A stretch of 58,152 nucleotides of DNA from Clostridia bacterium (GTDB taxonomy: Bacteria; Bacillota; Clostridia; Monoglobales; Monoglobaceae): positions 1-58,152 of the forward strand of contig JAFYXJ010000011.1 in the NCBI GenBank assembly GCA_017546205.1, written 5' to 3'. A program made the position numbers and the translations under genes. Numbering within the stretch: position 1 is the first letter of the stretch; the number at the start of each line of letters is the position of its first letter. The notes under the pieces are model-generated. The model saw nothing but the letters and a program-made list of their open reading frames with translations, was not told where the DNA came from and made no database searches. Below are positions 45,158 through 52,659 of the stretch, piece after piece.

Positions 45158-45286
45158 ATGGGCTGTTTTGGTAACGGTTTCGGCGGCGGCAATGACTGCC
45201 TCTGGATCATCATTCTTATCATCTTGATTAGTTGTTGCTGCGGCAATAACAATGACAGTTGCGGCTGCAACAACGGTTGCTGCTAA
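45158..45286 (+). CDS. 42-residue glycine/cysteine-rich micropeptide, paralogue of the previous gene
   Basis: An ATG at 45158 follows AAAAGGAGGTGTAACG. The order is a Gly/Asn-rich head (FGNGFGGGND), the same CLWIIILIILISCCC core, and a cysteine-rich tail (DSCGCNNGCC). It has ten cysteines in 42 residues, so disulfide or metal cross-linking is likely. Tandem duplication with divergent ends is evident against the upstream peptide. Ends at a strong terminator. Function unknown; a spore-surface structural role is inferred from the promoter type. Confidence 0.8.
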   Translation: MGCFGNGFGGGNDCLWIIILIILISCCCGNNNDSCGCNNGCC

Positions 45287-45290
45287 CACA

Positions 45291-45325
45291 AAAAACGCAG
45301 AGGATTGCTCCTCTGCGTTTTTGTT
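45291..45325. terminator. Bidirectional terminator between the micropeptides and the TSCPD gene
   Basis: A 14-bp perfect stem, AAAAACGCAGAGGA (45291-45304) / TCCTCTGCGTTTTT (45309-45322), with loop TTGC. Confidence 0.92.
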
Positions 45326-45593
45326 ATTCTACAGGTTTTAGCACGCCGTCTTTGACCTGTCGGAGCGCCGTTGCCAACTGTGCCGGACAGGAGGTTCCCC
45401 GTCCATTACAGTCAATATCTTTCAACAGTTCAATCACCCGGTCCATCTCCAGTCCCTCCGCCAGTCGGGCAACGCCCTGGGTGTTTCCACCGCATCCGAA
45501 TGTAAACACCACGTCGTGTAAGATGGTATCATCCAGAGAAAAGGCAATCTGTCTTGCACAGGTTCCTCTGGTTTGGTATACATATCGTTTCAT
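45324..45593 (-). CDS. TSCPD-domain protein of unknown function
   Basis: An 89-residue protein with the family end DIDCNGRGTSCPAQLATAL (the TSCP(A/D)Q motif) and FTFGCGGNTQGVARL. Such domains occur alone, or at the C terminus of vitamin B12-dependent ribonucleotide reductases, with a conserved Cys possibly used in redox or metal binding. Fifteen bases after the histidine-phosphatase gene; GGGGG ribosome site. Exact role unknown. Confidence 0.87.
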   Translation of the reverse strand: MKRYVYQTRGTCARQIAFSLDDTILHDVVFTFGCGGNTQGVARLAEGLEMDRVIELLKDIDCNGRGTSCPAQLATALRQVKDGVLKPVE

Positions 45594-45608
45594 AAAATCC
45601 CCCTTGTC

Positions 45609-46247
45609 TTATACATTCTTGGGTAACACAGATCTCATTTCTCCAAGATGGGCATCATGTCCCACCTCAACCAAAGACCAAATGCCATTGTCAAAGACCG
45701 CCTCAGTTACCGATGCATTGGATACCCAGGGAACATCTTTCATTTCCTCAAGGGGTGTACCCTGACAATAGCACTGAAAAACACGGATAGGTGTTGCATG
45801 GGTTGCAATCACAACGGTTTTTCCGGCGTTTTCTTCCGCCAGACAATTGATCGTGCGGACAATTCTGTTCTGCAGTTCTACTACCGACTCCCCGTCGGTG
45901 CAGACAGCGTTTCCAATATCAAACCGCCATGTATCATAGGCTTTATCCCCTTCAATCAGTTCCTGAAAGGGTCGGTTTTCCCATGCGCCTGCGTAAATCT
46001 CTCGCAGTTCACTACATGGTACTGTTTCCATATTCAGGCGGTCTGCCACCGCCTTCCCCGTCTCAAATGCCCGTTTCAGGTCAGATGCATACACTTTGTC
46101 GGGATAATACTTTCCCGTTATATATTCTGCTGTTTTTTCTGCCTGTAAAAATCCCAGTTCCGATAAAGGTGCATCGGTATGTCCTGCAAATACTGCCCGA
46201 AGATTCGCCTCACTTTGTCCGTGCCGAATCAATAATACCCGTGTCAT
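45609..46247 (-). CDS. Histidine phosphatase (phosphoglycerate-mutase-like)
   Basis: A 212-residue protein with the RHG motif LLIRHGQSEANLRAVFAGHTDAPLSE, SDLKRAFETGKAVADRL, the acid Glu in LREIYAGAWENRPF and a second His in VVIATHATPIRVF. Cofactor-independent phosphatase or mutase of the broad-specificity PhoE type; substrate unknown. Own consensus promoter just after rhaD; GAGGTGACAC ribosome site. Shares an mRNA with TSCPD. Confidence 0.9.
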   Translation of the reverse strand: MTRVLLIRHGQSEANLRAVFAGHTDAPLSELGFLQAEKTAEYITGKYYPDKVYASDLKRAFETGKAVADRLNMETVPCSELREIYAGAWENRPFQELIEGDKAYDTWRFDIGNAVCTDGESVVELQNRIVRTINCLAEENAGKTVVIATHATPIRVFQCYCQGTPLEEMKDVPWVSNASVTEAVFDNGIWSLVEVGHDAHLGEMRSVLPKNV

Positions 46248-46277
46248 GCTGTGTCACCTCACAAGTTTCATAACTTT

Positions 46278-46306
46278 AGTATAACACAGAGGTGTTTTTC
46301 TGTCAA
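46278..46306 (-). promoter_or_regulatory. Promoter of the histidine-phosphatase gene
   Basis: On the minus strand TTGACA (complement of 46301-46306), 17 bases, TATACT (complement of 46278-46283), directly after the rhaD stop codon. Confidence 0.82.
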
Positions 46307-46307
46307 T

Positions 46308-47123
46308 TTACAAGTTCAGGAAATCCTTGCGGTAGTTGACACCAAAGAACTCCGCCAACTCCTGCATTTCGGTATCCTTAATGGTGTTGACACGAGGAAG
46401 ATGTGCAGTCAGCATATAAATTTGCGCCGCTTTCTCCACCGTCTCAATCAAGCCGAAGGTTTCATCCATGGTTTTACCTGCCCCGTAAATGCCGTGCATA
46501 CCCCAGACCACCAAACGAAATTTCTTCATTTTTTCTGCTGTCGCCTCACCGATGCTATTGGTTCCGCAAAGCATCCAGGGAAGAATTCCAATACCGTCAG
46601 GGAAGACCACCACGCACTCGGTGCACATTTCCCAAAGGGTGTGGGTAAAGGTCCTTTCGTTCAGTTCGTGAACATAAGTCATGGCAAGGGTGTTGGTAGG
46701 ATGGGTATGCATAATCACACGATTTTCCGGATCCACCGAGAGCCTTGCCATATGGCTCATAAGATGAGCAGGGAACTCAGATGTAAACTTACCGCCATCA
46801 GTGTAACCCCACAGAAGTTCTGCTGTAACACCGTCTTTGGCAATCCGTACTATGCCCAGATTTTCTTCCGGCTTATCCAGAATGTTTTTGAAATACTTGC
46901 CTGTTCCGGTAACCAGAAAAATTTTGCCAATGATTGTAGACGCATCAAACCCCAGAGGAATGGTGCGAATCACCTGATTCATATCCAGATATTCTGCCAC
47001 CTGAGATTCCTCCAATAAATAACTGATATTTCCGCCATTTCTTTCATCCCATCCAAGGCGGTACATATTGGCGGTTGTTTGTCTCATTTCCTCTACAAAG
47101 GGAGCTGTCAGTATGTTTTTCAT
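46308..47123 (-). CDS. rhaD: Rhamnulose-1-phosphate aldolase
   Basis: A 271-residue class II aldolase. It starts with AEEMR-like NMYRLGWDERNGGNISYLLEE, has the zinc HTHPTN motif in RVIMHTHPTNTLAMTY, and CTECVVVFPDGIGILPWMLCGTNSIGE. The last metal His is in VWGMHGIYGAG. It splits rhamnulose-1-phosphate to DHAP and lactaldehyde. Its ATG shares a base with the rhaA stop (TAATG). Last gene of rhaB-rhaA-rhaD. Confidence 0.95.
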   Translation of the reverse strand: MKNILTAPFVEEMRQTTANMYRLGWDERNGGNISYLLEESQVAEYLDMNQVIRTIPLGFDASTIIGKIFLVTGTGKYFKNILDKPEENLGIVRIAKDGVTAELLWGYTDGGKFTSEFPAHLMSHMARLSVDPENRVIMHTHPTNTLAMTYVHELNERTFTHTLWEMCTECVVVFPDGIGILPWMLCGTNSIGEATAEKMKKFRLVVWGMHGIYGAGKTMDETFGLIETVEKAAQIYMLTAHLPRVNTIKDTEMQELAEFFGVNYRKDFLNL

Positions 47124-48358
47124 TATCGATTCACCAACACTTTCTTTTCATAATCCAAAATGGTTTCAATATAGGATTCCTCCACGCCCTCACGGCGGAG
47201 ATATTCCTCCCAGATGTCCCCGAACGGTGCGGTCTTCAATTCTTCCTGACAAACCATCAGTTCGGTCATTCTGCCCTCTTCCTGCAGGGCTTTCATCTTT
47301 GCATTGGGCTCCAGCAAAGCAGAAAGCAATGCCTTTTGCACACTCCGCATACCGGTTACCCATGCAGAAATCCGGTTAATGGATGCATCAAAATAGTCGG
47401 TTGCCAGAAATACCTTATCAAGCCCGTCACAGCGGACAATCTCTTTCGCCATTTCTTTCAGCTCATCGTCCAGAATCACTACATGGTCGCTGTCCCAGCG
47501 GACACCGCGGGTGATATGCAATGCCAGATGAGGATGGAACAACAGCATAGAGGAAATTTTGTCCGAAACTACTTCGGTCGGATGATAGTGGCCATTATCC
47601 ATCAATGGCATAATCCCCGATTCGTTGACATAGTTCATGCAGAATTCTGATGAACCTACGGTATAAGACTCCAGACCGATACCAAACACTTTGGATTCCA
47701 GACACACAAACACTTTCGACTTATCATATCCACATGCCAGAATCTCATCCAAGGATTGACGAAATCTTTGTCTTGGGCCCAGACGATCCGCCGGAATATC
47801 CTTATATCCATCAGGAATCCAGATATTCACTACACTGGGCATTCCGGTCTCGGCTGCGAAATACTCTGCAATTTTCAAACAGCAGATGCCATGATTAATC
47901 CAGAATTTCCGCACCTGTTCATCCGGTGAGGACAAGGTCAGGTTGTCCTTTACCATGGGGTGGGAAAAGAATGTGGGGTTAAAGTCAATGCCCATACCCC
48001 GCTCCTTTGCAAAATCCACCCATGCCTTGAAATGATGGGGGCGAAGTGCATCACGGTCCGCCCGCTCCCCTTCAAACACGGCGTAACATGCATGGAGGTT
48101 CAATTTTTTCTTGCCGGGAATCAGGCGAAACGCCAAATCCATATCCTGCATCAGCTCTTCCGGATTTCTTGCTTTGCCGAGATAGTTTCCGGTGGTCTGA
48201 ATGCCGCCGGAAAGGCTATCCGCCGTATCAAAGCCTACCACATCATCCCCTTGCCAGCAATGCATGGAAACCGTTACGTTTTGCAGGGTTTTGATTGCCG
48301 CCTCGGCATCTGCACCCAGAGCGGCGTATTTCTTTTTTGCTTCTTCAAATCTGCTCAT
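47123..48358 (-). CDS. rhaA: L-rhamnose isomerase
   Basis: A 411-residue protein. It begins with the AKKKYAALGADAEAAIKTL helix and has VSMHCWQGDDVVGFD, KLNLHACYAVF, DFNPTFFSHPMVKDNLTLSSPD, and LALHITRGVRWDSDHVVI with metal ligands. It converts L-rhamnose to L-rhamnulose. Start overlaps the rhaB stop by four bases (ATGA). Enzyme of the canonical pathway feeding rhaB and rhaD. Confidence 0.96.
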   Translation of the reverse strand: MSRFEEAKKKYAALGADAEAAIKTLQNVTVSMHCWQGDDVVGFDTADSLSGGIQTTGNYLGKARNPEELMQDMDLAFRLIPGKKKLNLHACYAVFEGERADRDALRPHHFKAWVDFAKERGMGIDFNPTFFSHPMVKDNLTLSSPDEQVRKFWINHGICCLKIAEYFAAETGMPSVVNIWIPDGYKDIPADRLGPRQRFRQSLDEILACGYDKSKVFVCLESKVFGIGLESYTVGSSEFCMNYVNESGIMPLMDNGHYHPTEVVSDKISSMLLFHPHLALHITRGVRWDSDHVVILDDELKEMAKEIVRCDGLDKVFLATDYFDASINRISAWVTGMRSVQKALLSALLEPNAKMKALQEEGRMTELMVCQEELKTAPFGDIWEEYLRREGVEESYIETILDYEKKVLVNR

Positions 48359-49731
48359 CCTCGTATCTCCTTTATTTCAAATGATTTCTTGATCATATCT
48401 CTTCCTGTTTGCAAGGTGTACGCCGGCTTATCCGCCAGAATCTGGCAAAGCAAATTCCCCAAGGCAGTTGCCTCTACCGGCCCTGCCGTTACCGGACGGC
48501 CTGTGTACTGTGCAGTCAGTCGATTCAAATAAACATCTTTGCTGCCACCGCCGACAATCCGGATCGCATGAACCGGAAATCCAGTAATCTGCTCTATCGC
48601 CTTCACCGCATCGGCATAACTCATGGCAAGAGAATGGTATACGCTGTTAATCACCTGCGCCAAGGGAAGTTCCGGCATCCCCAGATGGATACGGATGGCG
48701 TCTATCATATTATCCGGTGCCACAAACTCCGGCGCATTCACATCTATCCGGTAATAAACTCCGCATTCCTCAGCCGCTGTCATCATCTCATCGTAGGTCA
48801 TAGACTTATTCAGGTTTTTCCGGATATTCTGAAATAGCCACATGCCCATATAATTCTTCAAAAAGCGGAACCGTTTTTCCACACCGCCCTCATGGGAATA
48901 GTTCTTCTCCCACGCCTCTTCTGTGAGAATGGGTGTTTTCAGTTCGGTCCCAATCAGACTCCATGTGCCGGAGGAAATAAAGACATCATGCTCCTCCAGA
49001 GGACTTGCCACAACTGCGCTCCCGGTATCATGGCTGGCACAGAACCGTACCTCAGCCGAAAATCCTACCTGTTCCTGAATCTCAGGAAGCAATTTTCCCA
49101 AAGAATCGCCTGCCTGCATCAACGGCCCAAACAGTCTTTCGGGAAGCCCCAGTTTCTCTATCAATGATGCATCATATCCGTATTCTTTGGCGTTGAGAAG
49201 TCCTGTGGTGGAAGCGTTGGTATATTCGTTTCCCTTTGCCCCCGTCAGCCGATAAGACAGATATTCCGGTATCATCAAAAAGCATTCTGCGTTTTCCAGT
49301 CGTCCCGCCCGCTTGTCCGCATACAACTGATAGATAGAATTGTAAGGCATCTTCTGAATTCCGGTAATGCTGTAAAGTTCCCGTGGAGAAAGAATTTCCT
49401 CTACCTCCGGTATAGCATTGGCACCCCGTTCGTCCCGATAACAGTATGCAGGTGCTATCATTTTGTTCTCTTTGTCTAACAAAACATAATCCACGCCCCA
49501 GGTATCAATGGCAATGCTCTTAGGAATCTTCCCCAGCTTTTTGCATTGACCAATACCGGCAACGACTTCGGATAACAACGCTTCTGTATCCCAGACCAGC
49601 GCACCGCTTTCCTCTCTGAATCCGTTTTCAAACCGGTATACTTCTTCTGTGCGTATAGTTTCGTTTTCCAGCCAGCCGAGAATGTGCCGTCCTGAAGATG
49701 CACCAATATCAATGGCAAGATAGTAGGTCAT
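48355..49731 (-). CDS. rhaB: Rhamnulokinase
   Basis: A 458-residue FGGY kinase. It has the N-terminal YLAIDIGASSGRHILGWL, SIAIDTWGVDYVLLD with catalytic Asp, CASHDTGSAVVASPL, and AIRIVGGGSKDVYLNRLTAQYTGRPV near the C terminus. It phosphorylates L-rhamnulose. First gene of rhaBAD, with its own promoter. No rhamnose permease or AraC-type regulator is next to the operon. Confidence 0.95.
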   Translation of the reverse strand: MTYYLAIDIGASSGRHILGWLENETIRTEEVYRFENGFREESGALVWDTEALLSEVVAGIGQCKKLGKIPKSIAIDTWGVDYVLLDKENKMIAPAYCYRDERGANAIPEVEEILSPRELYSITGIQKMPYNSIYQLYADKRAGRLENAECFLMIPEYLSYRLTGAKGNEYTNASTTGLLNAKEYGYDASLIEKLGLPERLFGPLMQAGDSLGKLLPEIQEQVGFSAEVRFCASHDTGSAVVASPLEEHDVFISSGTWSLIGTELKTPILTEEAWEKNYSHEGGVEKRFRFLKNYMGMWLFQNIRKNLNKSMTYDEMMTAAEECGVYYRIDVNAPEFVAPDNMIDAIRIHLGMPELPLAQVINSVYHSLAMSYADAVKAIEQITGFPVHAIRIVGGGSKDVYLNRLTAQYTGRPVTAGPVEATALGNLLCQILADKPAYTLQTGRDMIKKSFEIKEIRG

Positions 49732-49751
49732 TTCCTCTCCCCCTTTTCTTC

Positions 49752-49780
49752 ATTGTACTTCCTTTTTCGCAAAAAAACAA
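49752..49780 (-). promoter_or_regulatory. Promoter of rhaBAD
   Basis: On the minus strand TTGTTT (complement of 49775-49780), 17 bases, TACAAT (complement of 49752-49757), 20 bases before the rhaB start. Confidence 0.75.
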
Positions 49781-49809
49781 GGACACTTATTGATTAAAAA
49801 AGTATCCTT
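49779..49809. repeat. Near-perfect inverted repeat upstream of the rhaB promoter
   Basis: AAGGACACTT (49779-49788) and AAGTATCCTT (49800-49809) pair with one mismatch over an 11-base spacer. The element abuts the -35 box of rhaB, as an operator or activator site could. Confidence 0.5.
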
Positions 49810-49854
49810 TGTTGCAAATAAATCTGCAAAAATATCATGTTTATAAAAACAGAA

Positions 49855-49878
49855 AGGACGGCAGATTCCTGCCGTCCT
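49855..49878 (-). terminator. Terminator after the first DHDPS-family gene
   Basis: A ten-bp stem, AGGACGGCAG (49855-49864) / CTGCCGTCCT (49869-49878), followed by TTCTGTTTTTA on the minus strand. Confidence 0.88.
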
Positions 49879-49890
49879 GTTCTTTGAAAT

Positions 49891-50769
49891 TTACAGAGAT
49901 TCAAACGCTTTTTCTATTTCTCTTTTTTCAGCATCTGACAAATGCGTGATGGGACTGCGGCATAAACCTGCATCTCTTCCCATAATCTTTAAAGCATATT
50001 TCATGCGAATGGGGAACTGATTACCGGCAATACATTGCCATGGCTTGTAAAGTTTATTCTGAATTGCCATTGCAGTATCCCAATCTCCCGCCTGAGTTGC
50101 ATTCCATATTTGCATGGAATATTCCGGAAAAGCAGAAACAACTGCAGAAATCGCCCCTTGCGCACCAAGAGAAAAACAGGTTGCCAGCATATCGTCGGTT
50201 GCCGCAAACAACGTTCCTTTTTCTCCGCATTCCATTTTCATAGCATAGAGTGCAGGCACGCCCCCCACGCTTTGTTTAATGGCAAATACATATTCCGTTT
50301 CTTCAAGAAGTCTGTGAAAAAGTTTTGGTGTAATGGTATTTTGCGGAATTACATTGTAGATAATAATAGGCAATCCAACCTCTGTTGACAATGTGTTGTA
50401 AAATGCAAACATTCCCTCTTCATCAGGCACCAATACATTATAAGCAGTCGGAGTAACCATAATTGCATCCGCACCTGCCTGCTTCGCTGCCAGACCAGCT
50501 TTTACCGCATCGCGTGTGCAGGTACGCATAATGCCGCAAACAATAGGCTGCTCAGAAGATACATGCTTTTTTGCCGCGGTAATCAAATCAACAAGTTCCC
50601 GGTCACAAAGGGTGGGACCTTCGCCTGTACTTCCGCCTACACTTAACCCATGAACACCCGCACCGAGTGTATAATCCATCTCTTTTTCCAATAAGGCAAA
50701 GTCAATGGTTCCATCCTCGCGAAACGGCGTTAAAATAGGGGGAATCATTCCGAATAGGTTTTTTGACAT
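49891..50769 (-). CDS. DHDPS-family (class I) aldolase, not a typical DapA
   Basis: A 292-residue TIM-barrel protein. GGSTGEGPTL (residues 45-54) is the substrate carboxylate loop, Tyr138 in IIIYNVIPQN, and Schiff-base Lys165 in VFAIKQSVGG. DapA has an arginine five residues after this tyrosine; here it is Gln143. That argues for another 2-keto-3-deoxy acid lyase, such as a sugar-acid or sialate-type aldolase, rather than lysine synthesis. GGAGG ribosome site. The promoter has a 21-base element shared with the second DHDPS-family gene. Confidence 0.85.
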   Translation of the reverse strand: MSKNLFGMIPPILTPFREDGTIDFALLEKEMDYTLGAGVHGLSVGGSTGEGPTLCDRELVDLITAAKKHVSSEQPIVCGIMRTCTRDAVKAGLAAKQAGADAIMVTPTAYNVLVPDEEGMFAFYNTLSTEVGLPIIIYNVIPQNTITPKLFHRLLEETEYVFAIKQSVGGVPALYAMKMECGEKGTLFAATDDMLATCFSLGAQGAISAVVSAFPEYSMQIWNATQAGDWDTAMAIQNKLYKPWQCIAGNQFPIRMKYALKIMGRDAGLCRSPITHLSDAEKREIEKAFESL

Positions 50770-50794
50770 AACAATCCTCCAATACTAGCAATTT

Positions 50795-50815
50795 TACGAC
50801 ATCATACAATTTTAT
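50795..50815 (-). promoter_or_regulatory. Operator-like 21-base element, copy 1
   Basis: The plus-strand sequence starts TACGACATCATACAA and ends TTTTAT; it is identical to 51671-51691. It overlaps the last two -10 bases of the aldolase promoter, so a repressor bound here would block the start site. A FadR-type regulator gene lies right beside it. Confidence 0.7.
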
Positions 50816-50842
50816 TATAAATAGAAGAGGCGGGTTTGTCAA
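50814..50842 (-). promoter_or_regulatory. Consensus promoter of the first DHDPS-family gene
   Basis: On the minus strand TTGACA (complement of 50837-50842), 17 bases, TATAAT (complement of 50814-50819). Confidence 0.9.
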
Positions 50843-50854
50843 CCCCCTCTTCCT

Positions 50855-51550
50855 TTATTTTTTTATTTTAGGAACAAGTCTATCAAAATCTTCCGCAGTA
50901 ATTGACAAATGCTCCTTCATACACGTCTCTGCCAGTTCCGGATCGTGTTTCTGAAAACATTGCAAGATTTTTTCATGTGCCGTATCTGCGTGTTTGTAAT
51001 CCACCTGATCGGAAAAATTTGCTCGCCTGTATGGACGAAATACATCTAATAAATCGTGATTAATTTTGCTCAGCAACGGATTCTGAGAATATTCGATAAT
51101 TAAAGAATGAAACCTTTCATCCAAAATGACCATCTTTGCAACGTCGTGTAATGCAGATGCAGCCAAAAATGACCGATGTACAGATTCCAACTCTGCTATC
51201 TGGACATCATCCGAACGCTCAACTGCCAACCGAACTGCCAGATTTTCAATAGCAATACGAACCTCCATATAATCTTTATACTTAGCATCATCAATCTGAA
51301 ACCAATGCATCTGGTTCCCTGTCAGGAAATCAGCAACAAAAGCACCTCTGCCCGGAAGAATTTCTACATAGCCTTGTGCCTGTAAAAGACGAAAGGCTTC
51401 CCGCACGCTAGTTCGGCTTACCTTCAACTCTTCACATAATTTGGTCTCTGTCGGAAGTTTAGCCCCAATGGGGAATTCCCCTGTACATATTATATTTTTT
51501 ATACTTTCTGCCACTGCATCGGTTACAGAAACCCTTTGAATTTCTTTCAT
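50855..51550 (-). CDS. FadR-subfamily GntR transcriptional regulator
   Basis: A 231-residue protein. The winged HTH is residues about 8-75 (VTDAVAESIKNIICTGEFPIGAKLPTETKLCEELKVSRTSVREAFRLLQAQGYVEI). The rest is an all-helical FCD domain (EVRIAIENLAVRLA, FHSLIIEYSQNPLLSKINHDLL, HEKILQCFQKHD), which usually binds organic acids through a metal. It lies between two aldolase genes that share a 21-base promoter element, and so is the likely regulator of both. GAGGAT ribosome site; ligand unknown. Confidence 0.92.
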   Translation of the reverse strand: MKEIQRVSVTDAVAESIKNIICTGEFPIGAKLPTETKLCEELKVSRTSVREAFRLLQAQGYVEILPGRGAFVADFLTGNQMHWFQIDDAKYKDYMEVRIAIENLAVRLAVERSDDVQIAELESVHRSFLAASALHDVAKMVILDERFHSLIIEYSQNPLLSKINHDLLDVFRPYRRANFSDQVDYKHADTAHEKILQCFQKHDPELAETCMKEHLSITAEDFDRLVPKIKK

Positions 51551-51585
51551 TAAAATATCCTCAACTTAAAAAAGAACTTTTCATT

Positions 51586-51614
51586 ATCTTACCATAAAAA
51601 AGAAAACTTGTAAA
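51586..51614 (-). promoter_or_regulatory. Promoter of the FadR-type regulator gene
   Basis: On the minus strand TTTACA (complement of 51609-51614), 17 bases, TAAGAT (complement of 51586-51591). The 21-base element is not present in this promoter. Confidence 0.65.
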
Positions 51615-51636
51615 TAGATTTTTTATGATGAGAGCC

Positions 51637-51665
51637 TTGACACAAAAAAGGTTATGTGGTAATAT
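51637..51665 (+). promoter_or_regulatory. Promoter of the second DHDPS-family gene
   Basis: TTGACA (51637-51642), 17 bases, TAATAT (51660-51665). Confidence 0.85.
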
Positions 51666-51670
51666 GATTA

Positions 51671-51691
51671 TACGACATCATACAATTTTAT
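51671..51691 (+). promoter_or_regulatory. Operator-like 21-base element, copy 2
   Basis: Identical to 50795-50815. It starts six bases after the -10 of the promoter before the second aldolase gene, over the expected transcription start. Confidence 0.7.
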
Positions 51692-51708
51692 GAAATGAGG
51701 TAATATTT

Positions 51709-52629
51709 ATGAAATTAGAAGAAAAGTACGGGCAGATTCTTTTGCCCCTGATTACACCCTACAAGGGAGAGGATCAAGAGGTTGACTATGAAAAGTATGC
51801 AGAGTTGATTGAGTACCTGATTGCCAATGACCTTTGTGATTCTTTTATTGTTACCGGAACTACAGGTGAGGCATCCCTGCTTACTTTTGAGGAACGCGTT
51901 AAATTGATGGAAACAGTGGTCAAAGCAACTCAAGGCCGTAAGCCGATTATCGCAGGAACAGGCTGTGCTTCCACCAAGGAAACCATTGCCCTGACAAAAG
52001 AAGCGGAAAAACTGGGAATTGAACTTTGCATGGTGGTTTGTCCTTTTTATAACAAACCTACTCAGGAGGGTATTTATCTCCATTATAAAGCAGTTGCAGA
52101 AAGTACCACCTGTAAAATTATGCTTTATAACATCCCCATTTTTGTAGGCGTAAACCTGGAACCTGATACGGTTTCACGCCTGGCAGGCATACAAAATATT
52201 GTAGGTATTAAAGACGAGGCAGGTATTAACCCCACTCAGGTTACTGACTTTATGTTAGCAGCACATGAAATAGACCCCGATTTCGCTGTATACAACGGTG
52301 ACGATATTATGCTTTTACCTACCATTGTTCAAGGAGCAAAAGGTCTGGTATCCGGCGGAGCACATATTTTTGGTCATGAAATTCGCGAAATTTTCAAGGC
52401 ATTTGCAGCTGGCGATCATGACAGAGCAAAGGACTTATTTGTGCCGATTTACCGGTTCTGTAAATCAACCGGTCAAAACGGTAGAATTTTGCCTAACTCT
52501 ATCATGCGCGTAGCGATTGAAGCTATTACCGGCATCAAACTCGGACATGCCCGCCTGCCTTTGGCACCGCCTACCGAAGAAGAAATGAACGTTACATATT
52601 CTATCTTAAAGGAAATCGGCAAACTTTAA
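51709..52629 (+). CDS. DHDPS-family (class I) aldolase, second copy
   Basis: A 306-residue TIM-barrel protein. GTTGEASLL (residues 50-58), Tyr140 in IMLYNIPIFVG, and Schiff-base Lys168 in VGIKDEAG. The DapA carboxylate-binding arginine is replaced by Phe145, so lysine synthesis is unlikely. It is only distantly similar to the divergent 292-residue paralogue. GAGG ribosome site. A sialidase-fold protein gene follows after 30 bases and probably acts in the same pathway. Confidence 0.87.
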   Translation: MKLEEKYGQILLPLITPYKGEDQEVDYEKYAELIEYLIANDLCDSFIVTGTTGEASLLTFEERVKLMETVVKATQGRKPIIAGTGCASTKETIALTKEAEKLGIELCMVVCPFYNKPTQEGIYLHYKAVAESTTCKIMLYNIPIFVGVNLEPDTVSRLAGIQNIVGIKDEAGINPTQVTDFMLAAHEIDPDFAVYNGDDIMLLPTIVQGAKGLVSGGAHIFGHEIREIFKAFAAGDHDRAKDLFVPIYRFCKSTGQNGRILPNSIMRVAIEAITGIKLGHARLPLAPPTEEEMNVTYSILKEIGKL

Positions 52630-52659
52630 TCACAATCTTAGCAAAAAGGAGTACAGCTT

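Noticed and set aside
45001..45290. A CRISPR or simple repeat array from the two similar blocks
   Set aside because: Only two similar blocks exist, and the similarity follows codons of two peptide genes.
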